DNA from: Thecamonas trahens ATCC 50062
Lineage: Eukaryota; Apusozoa; Apusomonadida; Apusomonadidae
NCBI RefSeq assembly: GCF_000142905.1
Contig: NW_013657615.1
Location: 128,354 to 192,353 of the forward strand
Reading direction: 5' to 3'
Length of the DNA stretch: 64,000 nt
A program made the position numbers and the translations under genes. Below are positions 57,501 to 64,000 of this stretch, piece by piece (position 1 is the stretch's first letter; every line of letters starts with the position of its first letter). The notes beneath the pieces were generated by a model. That model ran no database searches and was not told where the DNA came from. It saw only the letters and a list, made by a program, of their open reading frames with translations.

Positions 57501-60500
57501 CGCCACCCACGGCGGCGTGGGAGGAGCCGGTGATCACAGCGTGCTCGGCATCGATGGTCGACTCGCAGGCAAAAAAGGTGCCGCCGTAGTCTGCAAACGA
57601 GTTTGCAATGCCGGTGTTGAGAAGGGCAACACGACCACCGGGAGCAGTACTATCGGTGCCATACATGGAGCGGGCCGAGAGGACCAGGGCGGTGCGCGTG
57701 GCAGCAATAGCGCCACCCCAGACGGCCGAGTTTCCATCAAGCGACGAGCTCACGATGTCGAGGGTGGCGAGGCCGACGAGCGCGACGCCACCGCCCATAC
57801 CGCCGGCAGTGTTGCCGAGTAGGGTCGAGTTTGTGACGCGGAGCGTGTTGGCAGAGCCAGTGAGCGCCAGGGAGAGGGCACCGCCAGAGCTCGCGGTTGC
57901 GAGGTTAGCGGAAAACGTCGAGGCGGTGATGGCGAGGGAGACGTCAAAGCCAGAGATGGCGATGGCGCCGCCGCCGATGCCGGAGCCAAAGGCGCCGAGC
58001 GCAGTGTTGGCGTCAAAAGTGACCGAATCGAGATGGAGAGCGGCGGAGCCAGAGACGGCGAGGGCGCCGCCGGACGAGGCGGCAGTGTTGGCGCGGAAGA
58101 CGACGTGGACGAGGTCGACAACGGCGCCAGAGTGGAGGGTGAGTGCACCGCCATGACCGGCGAGCGCCTGCTGCGGAGCGGCTTCTGCGTTTGAGCACTC
58201 GGCCACAGTAGCGTTGCGGAGGGTGAGGACGGCGGAGGAGCCGACGAAGATGCCTGATGGGTATGGGAGCGAAAAGTGAGCCTGTGAGGTGCCGTAGATG
58301 GAGACGCCATCGAGAGTGAGAGCGCCACCGTCGCGGAGAGCAAATAGAGTGCCGCCACCTGCGGTGCGGCAATCGAAGCGGGCACCGTGGGAGGAGACGA
58401 TGGAGACGCGCTTGCCGACGACTGCGAGCGGCGGGGTGTGGGCAAGCGGCGGAACGCATCCGGTGATAGCGAGTGGGCCGATGTCGATGACGGCGTTGCG
58501 AGTGCAGGGCGAGAAGCGAGCGAGGGCAGCAGCAACGCAGGTCATGGTCTGGAAGACTCCGGCGCACTCGGGGAGGGCGTCGAGAGTGACCGGGGCCGAG
58601 GAGACCGTCGGGGTAGCAAAGCCCGGGCGTTGCTTGTGAAGCGAGATGCCTGCGTCGTGGGCGAGGAGCACATCGTAGTAGCCATCGTAGTTGAGGTCGG
58701 CGACGGCGAGGGCGAAGCGGCCGCTGACAGCGCCGCCGACGGCGACGCGTGTGCCAAAGACGGTGCCATCACGGGCATTGAGCCAGACCTGCGTGACAGA
58801 AGCGGACGAGACGATGAGGTCGCTTCGGCCGTCGGAGGAGATGTCGAGAGCGACGAGGCACGTGATGGGCAGCGAGCCGGCGAGTGTGTAGCTGACGGGA
58901 GCCGAGGGAAAGGTGGCGGTCGCGTCCGGGTTGTTGACAACGTACACGCTGCCGGCCAGGGTGGCAAATGTCAGATCGAGAGACTCGTCCTCGCCGGAGA
59001 GGCGGCCGTACGCAAGGGCGGAGACGCCGGCTGCGAGGCCTGCGGTGCTGGCTATCGGGATCGGGGGATCAAAGGTGCCCGGGCCGGAGGCGGCGACGTA
59101 GAAGAGCGTGGAGGCGGCAGCATCGGCATAGACAAAGTGGGATGGCGTCGAGTAGCTAGCGAGGCGGGAGTGTGCGGTGAAGGGAGCGGCGACGACAGCA
59201 GTGATGTCTGTGGCCGAGGTAGTGAGTGTAACCGAGGCAGCAAAGTCGGGGCCAAAGACGACGACGAGAGTTGTGTCTGAAAAGAGGGCAATGTCGGGAT
59301 TGATGTCTGCATTGGCGGAGCAACCAACCAGGCCGCGTGGAGGTCCGGCGAGGGCGGGGACGGGGACGATGAGTGGGACAGCAGCGTCAAAGCGGCCCTC
59401 GCCGAGATTGGCGGCGATGTACAGGTCTGACGACGAGTTGAAGACAGCGACGAGATCGAGGAGAGTGTCGCCGGTGGCATCGAGGGCGAGCAGACCGACT
59501 GAGTAACCGGGGGAGGTTGCGAGGACGGTGATGGCGCCACCCGAGACAAAGCCAGAAGCCAGATTGTTGGCCCAGAGAACGAGCGGGTTGCCCGGTTCGG
59601 CGGCGCCGACAACGACGTCGAGAAAGGCATCGCCGGTCAAGTCTGCGACGACAATCGGGGCAAGCGAGGAGGCGAAGGGCGAGTCGAGCGACGAGAGCGG
59701 AAAGTCGCCGACGCCGGCAGCCGGCCATGCGACGCCGTTGTTGGAGACCAAGTCGCGGACGCCGTCACCGCCGAGGTCTGTGAGAAAAACGGCCGAGGTC
59801 TGAGTGGACGAGGCTTGGACGGTCGGGGCATAGTCCTTGCCCGAGGCCGAGCGCGAGTCAGCGTAGTAGAGGCCGGCGCTGCCGTCGTAGCCGCCGACAA
59901 CCGGGTCCCACAGGCCGTCACCATTGAGGTCGACGGGGCCGACCAGCCGCGGGCGGTTGGGGGTGTCTGTAACAACGCGGATTTCCGGGACGGTGTTGAA
60001 GAGGCCAGAGCCCGGGTTGATGAAGACGTTGGCAACGTCGGCCGAGTTTGTCTCGAGCAGATCGAGGTCCGAGTCAAAGTCGAGGTCGACGAGCTGCGGC
60101 GAGTAGCGCCAAAAGTTGAGGGAGGCATCGATGCCGCCGGCAATACCAGGCGCGCTTCCGTCGGAGAGATAGATGCGAGTCGAGCCACCGCGACGGGTGG
60201 CGATGACGTCCGGCAGGCCATCGCCGTTGACGTCACCGACGTCGCCGTCAAAGTAGTCATCCGAGTCGACGACGATGAGAGTGGCGTCAGTGGCGATGCC
60301 GTTGTTTCTCAGCCAGCCCCAGCCCTCGTCTTCGCAAAAGAAGACAATGTCAGCATCGCCGTCTCCGTCTGCGTCAGCAATGATGATGCGGCGGATTCTG
60401 TCGGAGCCGGTGTACGAGGTGTCCGGCGAAAAGTCAAAGGGGCCAGAAAAGGTACCGGCGCCATCATTTGCGAACCAAACGATGTTGCGCGCACTCGAGT

Positions 60501-60879
60501 CGACCTGGACAAAGTCGACATGGCCATCGCCATTGACGTCCCCGGCGGTTGCGGGCACATGGATGAGCGCGTTGGCGTTGATGGTGACAAAGCCGCCGAG
60601 CGGAGTGCCCGGGCCGGTAAAGTACGGTGGAGCCGACGAGGTCTGGGTGTGGAGCAGCGGAAGACCGGAGGTTCCATAGCGGATAGCCTCCATAACGCCA
60701 TCTGCGTCGACATCGAGCAGGAGCATGCGCTCGGACGATGACGGGCCGAAGATGTTGACCTGAGCGGCTGTGGAGGAGAGAGGAGGAGGGGCCGGACAGG
60801 AGGGAGGAGAGGAGGCGACGAGGAGGTGGGCGAGGAGGGAAGCGAGGCAGAGGAGGCAGAGGAGGGTGGCTGTGGGCAT
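54544..60879 (-). CDS. Giant FG-GAP / beta-helix / multi-TM receptor-like protein
   Basis: 2111 residues. Signal peptide TATLLCLLCLASLLAHLLVA. Residues about 40-850 contain FG-GAP/VCBS propeller repeats with Ca2+-binding loops (DVNGDGHVDFVQVD, DADGDGDADIVFF, DLNGDGLWDPVVGG). Residues about 860-1100 are beta-helix repeats of the GGAL...F..N.A type (GGALTLHSGAVVDLVHVVF). About 1290-1440 is a Cys-rich region (CPPFTFSSNTSTAACTP, CPAGATC). About 1446-1815 holds nine or so membrane helices (FFVLVIIVIIGSIVAFAAVL, YYWYEVALLVQRLFIVVAS). A 300-residue Ser-rich basic tail ends with an (SP)n run. Large ectodomain plus polytopic domain suggests a surface sensor or TRP-like protein, but no channel family is assigned. 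Same strand as the CEMIP-like gene, 259 bases upstream. Confidence 0.85.
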   Translation of the reverse strand: MPTATLLCLLCLASLLAHLLVASSPPSCPAPPPLSSTAAQVNIFGPSSSERMLLLDVDADGVMEAIRYGTSGLPLLHTQTSSAPPYFTGPGTPLGGFVTINANALIHVPATAGDVNGDGHVDFVQVDSSARNIVWFANDGAGTFSGPFDFSPDTSYTGSDRIRRIIIADADGDGDADIVFFCEDEGWGWLRNNGIATDATLIVVDSDDYFDGDVGDVNGDGLPDVIATRRGGSTRIYLSDGSAPGIAGGIDASLNFWRYSPQLVDLDFDSDLDLLETNSADVANVFINPGSGLFNTVPEIRVVTDTPNRPRLVGPVDLNGDGLWDPVVGGYDGSAGLYYADSRSASGKDYAPTVQASSTQTSAVFLTDLGGDGVRDLVSNNGVAWPAAGVGDFPLSSLDSPFASSLAPIVVADLTGDAFLDVVVGAAEPGNPLVLWANNLASGFVSGGAITVLATSPGYSVGLLALDATGDTLLDLVAVFNSSSDLYIAANLGEGRFDAAVPLIVPVPALAGPPRGLVGCSANADINPDIALFSDTTLVVVFGPDFAASVTLTTSATDITAVVAAPFTAHSRLASYSTPSHFVYADAAASTLFYVAASGPGTFDPPIPIASTAGLAAGVSALAYGRLSGEDESLDLTFATLAGSVYVVNNPDATATFPSAPVSYTLAGSLPITCLVALDISSDGRSDLIVSSASVTQVWLNARDGTVFGTRVAVGGAVSGRFALAVADLNYDGYYDVLLAHDAGISLHKQRPGFATPTVSSAPVTLDALPECAGVFQTMTCVAAALARFSPCTRNAVIDIGPLAITGCVPPLAHTPPLAVVGKRVSIVSSHGARFDCRTAGGGTLFALRDGGALTLDGVSIYGTSQAHFSLPYPSGIFVGSSAVLTLRNATVAECSNAEAAPQQALAGHGGALTLHSGAVVDLVHVVFRANTAASSGGALAVSGSAALHLDSVTFDANTALGAFGSGIGGGAIAISGFDVSLAITASTFSANLATASSGGALSLALTGSANTLRVTNSTLLGNTAGGMGGGVALVGLATLDIVSSSLDGNSAVWGGAIAATRTALVLSARSMYGTDSTAPGGRVALLNTGIANSFADYGGTFFACESTIDAEHAVITGSSHAAVGGGFAFFCFPHNDAWLADPLTASPSPPTTAGYGPNRATSTASLALELPVPSSVMSGVAFGAGAVAVYDGYGALVRDNSIALAPTVDQPTVFAAAGIAGALIDPATGQIALTNLAVTAVVWTEALWDAGDPLVAIELRRAGTFAPPALSLAVAVAQCGPNYGSNSLSDAPLLCVRCPPFTFSSNTSTAACTPVPTCDSGEDFVDGACSSCPANTVRSVHNVTGELSVCVCDLGFWTPTAAPDVACLECPAGATCAGRSSLPVARPEWYPTGPPTSGKFARCPVPEACLGAGSCAASYVADSFMCKDCARGFYRRQDRTCRPCPGSSTALFFVLVIIVIIGSIVAFAAVLFTAVHIFSGADTVFGEGDVSETAFAARHKLVPHAVTVTLIFLQVLGILASAPFNWPTPPIKQILEAANVANVDLSIFATDCTLSSFVARYSLSLALPAAMIVTIAAMIAIVKLVPHLCAFRKLAIIAAVPTRAIAERLLFTFGPIMYIPLCRATLVYFDCTQLPDGGYYLDAELSEACFSPSWWRYLPLAIAGFVVYVLFMPTYFAAMLYRSRNSLEDPTTLLRFGSIYNTYRRHYYWYEVALLVQRLFIVVASLFFSNITVWLFSGLMTVFLAFLIHQLRAYPFYAPAHNRLETRLNICIVALILCGILFWADDWPNRASFWVVVGVAVAVIVTAVIFLASSAIAEVSERLRKPSSSGHTLTAAHDVMLVSMLNAHYADVSSPSLKTALSSVVSGRGAALVASAASSSSSASSALGDEVVVTISPAILGSSSSSMLDSRADHRDASGLTSDDSLTCMARSSPGLALMARGGRRDSNGSEPPSPKTADLMARVRKPASSRSAATSRSLASNERSASQPRRGSRTARNSPIIRALHNQQPSRDRQGSDPPLPTPKLKTSHSAHLLPVRRASHASVSPVRHRNKSRVAPSEHLHSPSPSPSPSPSPSPSTAGFPPHPRSRDRPRSHDRPRRNSRPTHTPTQ
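54636..54690 (-). repeat. (GGTGATGGCGA)-type coding repeat
   Basis: Short 12-base repeats (GGTGATGGCGAG) encoding Ser-Pro dipeptides in the tail of the giant membrane protein. Confidence 0.8.
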
Positions 60880-61239
60880 GGTGGGAGGGAGATGGTAGAG
60901 GTGGGGTGTGTGTGTGTATGTGTGCGGTGTTTGGGGAGGGTGTGGAGGGGAGGGTGGTGGAGAGGGAAGCCGGTCCCGGCACGCGTGAGTAGTTGGAGAA
61001 GAGTTTGATTGGTTGCAACGGTTTGAAAGGGATGGGTGATGGGGGGTGGGGGGTGCTGGGGAAATATTTTTGTGGTGGGCGGTGGGTGAGGGTGAAGGGT
61101 GGCTAGCGGGTGGGCTCGGCCATCCATCCATCCAAGTCAGCGAGGGAGGGGCGGTGGAGGATGAGGAGGAAGGGAGGGAGGGAGGGAGGGCGTAACGACA
61201 CACCTTACTCGCGCAACAGTACATTGGTCAAGACCAAGG
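60880..61239. other. Divergent intergenic region, giant protein and PWP1
   Basis: 360 bases of G-rich and GT-rich low-complexity sequence. It is open on the minus strand in frame with the giant protein, but signal-peptide position favours the start at 60879. No gene or clear promoter element was identified. Confidence 0.55.
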
Positions 61240-63037
61240 ATGGCGCAACTTGTGACTGCTGAGGACCTGTCTGTGGTGACATGCCTGGAGTGGATTCCGC
61301 GTGGAGGCTTCTCGCTGCAGCCGTCGCGGGTGGTGCTCGACGCAGCCGATGTGGAGGCACTCAAGGCGATGTCCGGCATGCCGGGAGCGAGCGGGCGCAG
61401 CAGCGGCGGTGGCAACGGCGACGGCGACGCGCAGGGCTCAAGCGTGAGCAAGGGCAAGGGCAAGGGCAAGGGCAAGGGCAAGCGCCGGCGGCGTGGTGGC
61501 AAGAACGACGAGGTTGACTCGGACGAGGAGATGCTGCGGGCGATCGGGGCGATTTCCGGGTCAGACTCTGAGGGCGAGATGCATGTGACAGACCTGCCGT
61601 TTGTGACGACGATGGGTGGGATGTACCACGCGTCGAACGCGGAGGACCCGTACATGACGGTGCAGGACGAGGACGACGTGGACTCGATCGAGGACATCAA
61701 CCTCGAGGCGGACGACGCGATGATTGTGCTGGGCGGACGACGGAGGAGCTGTCGAAGATCGAGTTCTACGTGTACCAGGAGGCGTACGGGCATGCGTACA
61801 TCCACCACGACATTGTGCTCGACTCGTATCCGATCTGCACGGCGTGGACGGGGCGGACCCGTCGCAGGCTGGGCCCAAGGCCGGGGCCGGGACGGCGTCG
61901 ATTCTGGCGGTGGGCACGTTCAACCCGGGCATCGAACTCTTTGACTGCAACGTGGTGGACATCATCCAGCCGAACGTGGTGCTGGGAGGGGTGGCCGACC
62001 CGAGCGCACGGCCGATGCGCGGGGTGGAGCCCGAGCTCGCGGCTGGCTCGCACACGTCTGCGGTGCTGGCGCTGGCGTGGAACCCGGAGCTTGCGCAAGT
62101 GCTCGCGTCGGGCTCTGCGGACGAGTGTGTCAAGCTGTGGGACGTGTCGTCGGGCAGTGCGGTGTCGACGCTGCGGCACCACAGCGACAAGGTGAGCTGC
62201 GTGAGCTGGAACCCGAGCGAGGCCAACGTACTGCTGACGGCGTCGTACGACCGGACGCTGGCGCTCGTGGACGCGCGTGCCGGGAGCGGGGCAGTGTTTG
62301 CGCAGCTGGCAGCGGACCCCGAGTCTGTGGCGTGGGACCCGGTGCTCGGATACCGCGTGTTTGTGGCGGGCGACGACGGCAATCTGTATGCGTTTGACGC
62401 ACGGGCAGCGGGTGCAGGACCGCTGTTTGTGATCGACGCGCACGAGAAGAGCATCACGTCGATGGCGGTGAACCCGGCGGTGCCCGGGAGCGTGGCCACG
62501 GGATCTGCAGACAAAACGGTCAAGTTCTGGGATGTGGCGAGCGACGAGCCTTCGCTGGTGTACGCGTCGAAGCGGATGCGTGTGGGCGAGCCGTACGCGC
62601 TCACGTTCTTCCCGGATTCGCCGTTTATCATGGCAGCCGGCGGGTCTAAGGGCGCGCTCAACGTGTTTGACATGTTCTCGACCAGGGCGCTGCGGCAGCG
62701 GTACGAGGGAGTGGCGAGCGAGGCCGGCATCCCGCGGCCGACGTGCCCGACCGGCAATGCGTTCGACCAGCCCAAGGCCGCGCCCGGCGAGTGGAACGAC
62801 TCGGACGATGACGAGTCGTCGTACTCGGACTCGGGAAGCGAGTCGAGCGGGAGGGCGCGCGACACCGACATGGCGACCTTTGCCTCGCTCTCGGTCGTTC
62901 CGGCCGAGTCGCAGCGTAAGATCGCGCGGACGGAGGCCAAGGTCCGTGCAGCTGTCAAGAACGCGCGGGCGGCGGTGAGCGGTGGCGGCAAGAACGGCAA
63001 GGGCAAGGGCAAGGGCAAGGGTAAGAAGCGCAAGTGA
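61240..63037 (+). CDS. PWP1: PWP1 homologue (WD40 ribosome-biogenesis protein), two apparent one-base frameshifts
   Basis: About 599 residues after correction. PWP1 is a nucleolar WD40 protein needed for rDNA transcription and rRNA processing. The N-terminus (VVTCLEWIPRGGF) matches the start of PWP1, and YVYQEAYGHAYIHHDIVL matches its HVYNxEExxxYVHHDI. WD repeats follow (AVLALAWNPELAQVLASGSA, KVSCVSWNPSEANVLLTASY, SMAVNPAVPGSVATGSADKT). Three frames are used. The first change is at about 61731-61737 (GGGCGG) and the second at 61850-61856 (GGGGCGG). One extra G at each gives VLGGTTEELSKIEFYVY and AWTGADPSQAG. Two (Lys-Gly)n runs, one internal and one C-terminal, are encoded by AAGGGC repeats. 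Confidence 0.87.
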
Positions 63038-64000
63038 GCTATAAACAGCCTCTGGCGAGTTGGATGTCGCTGTTGCGAAGGATCAAGGTAAACACCGCGA
63101 TATCGGACAATACGTGAAACTCGATTATCGTGGTCATGTCGTCGACCGGAGCATCTACATGGTTTGGCGATACATTGCGTGGGTGGCTATGTTTGCAGAG
63201 GTAATGGGTATGTGGGGTGTTGGTGTGGTGGTTGTGGGTGGAGATGGTGGGGAGTGGGGGTCGGAGATGGGCCCAGGGAGGGGGGTGAGCAGCATCAAAG
63301 GGACACAGGGCCAACAACTTGGGCCTGAGCCGGCGAAAGTCGGATTCCGGAATACAGCAGCTGTGGATTGGAGACTGTGTATAGGGGTAGTGGGTGTATG
63401 TAATAGGGTAGTAGTGAAATCAGATTGGCCATATCTTGCAATGAGGTTGGTGTGGGGCATGTGCGGGGTCGGACGGTCGAGGACGTGCTCAACCACCTAG
63501 GGCAAACAAGCCGACGCGGAAATGAGCCGAGGTAAATGGATATGGATGACAGCGATATTGGTACTGAAGCTAGTTAAGAACGAGTGATGACCTTGGATGT
63601 GGTCGCGGGTTGCGTAGCTGATGATGGGAAGGAGCTAGGTGGTGGTGAAGGTGGGCTGATCGGGCGAGCGGGCGACGGCTGGTGGCTGGTGGTCGGCGAG
63701 GCAGGGCCAGCTGAGGAGGCGGGGTCGGGGCTGGGTGGTTTGAGAATGCTGTTGGTTGGAGGATCGGCAGTATGACTTGTGATGGTTGAGGGGTATGGGT
63801 GTCAGGGTCGGGGATGAGGATGGGGGTGAGGTAGAGCGAGGAGAGGAGGAGGAGGAGGAGGAAGAGGAAACAGGGTACGCGATGGGATGGTGGTAGGTGT
63901 AACCATGGCATGGGGGTGGGGGTTGTGGCTAGGATGATAGTGATGGTGGTGGGGTAGGGGGTGGGGGTGGTGGTTGGTGGTGATGGGGCGTAATGAGTAT
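63038..64000. other. Intergenic / unresolved region at the window end
   Basis: About 960 bases with GT-rich low-complexity stretches. The first 150 bases have open frames on both strands but with low GC3, unlike the genes here. I recognise no protein, RNA gene or repeat array. A distal exon of a gene beyond the window cannot be excluded. Confidence 0.5.

Noticed and set aside
9406-61856. Programmed -1 frameshifting as the default explanation
   Set aside because: The arithmetic fits, but no X XXY YYZ heptamer or conserved position was seen, and most sites lie in homopolymers. Kept only as an alternative in the findings.
63039-63317. Possible exon on the minus strand at the window end
   Set aside because: The frame is open but low in GC3 and unrecognised. 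Insufficient evidence for a gene.
1-64000. tRNA, rRNA or other structured RNA genes
   Set aside because: No B-box-like GGTTCGA context with a matching acceptor stem, and no rRNA signature, was found by eye. A covariance-model scan was not possible here.

Overview
The window is GC-rich nuclear DNA from a free-living, flagellated unicellular eukaryote. The evidence is spliceosomal introns with GT...AG ends, an ER and secretory gene set (DAD1, Asterix, SARAF, TMTC, gp78), eIF2-beta, an XRCC3-type RAD51 paralogue, and flagellum-associated genes (ZMYND12, MORN3, an EFCAB9-like protein). Gene content close to that of animals and their unicellular relatives, with strong GC3 bias, fits an apusomonad such as Thecamonas. 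That assignment is an inference from content, not a database match. A run of 100 N at 14485-14584 shows this is a draft scaffold.

Layout. 1-14 kb: a parvin/fimbrin-like CH-domain protein, a PPP1R21 (FERRY complex) homologue, a HINT3-like HIT protein, a 22-bp minisatellite, a TMTC O-mannosyltransferase, a TMEM184 protein, ZMYND12, Asterix, an IF1-type ATPase inhibitor and a CUB/EGF membrane protein. 14-27 kb: scaffold gap, gp78-like RING/CUE ligase, ABC-F ATPase, SARAF-like protein, an unknown protein, an HSF-type DNA-binding protein overlapping DAD1, a Myb/PHD protein, MORN3 and a 39-bp minisatellite. 27-45 kb: NT-C2 coiled-coil protein, Nudix hydrolase, LisH-WD40 protein, a UBAP2L/Lingerer-like protein, ZFAND1, two poorly recognised proteins, ribonucleotide reductase R2, XRCC3, eIF2-beta and a small acidic membrane protein. 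45-64 kb: a long-chain acyl-CoA synthetase, an EFCAB9-like protein with a CAAX box, a 1631-residue CEMIP/TMEM2-like protein ending in an SH3 domain, a 2111-residue FG-GAP/beta-helix/multi-TM receptor-like protein, and PWP1.

Genes are densely packed on both strands with short spacers. About eight carry one recognisable intron each, and five of those donors read GTACGT. Six otherwise intact genes need one extra base to stay in frame (PWP1 needs two), and every correction has the same sign. The simplest reading is missing bases in the assembly, mostly in homopolymers, not pseudogenes. Most other long open frames in this DNA are GC-driven shadows and were left out.

Functional themes are ER protein biogenesis and quality control (Asterix, DAD1, gp78, TMTC, SARAF), genome maintenance and nucleotide supply (XRCC3, R2), flagellar function (ZMYND12, MORN3, EFCAB9-like), and two very large adjacent surface proteins that probably act in adhesion or environmental sensing.
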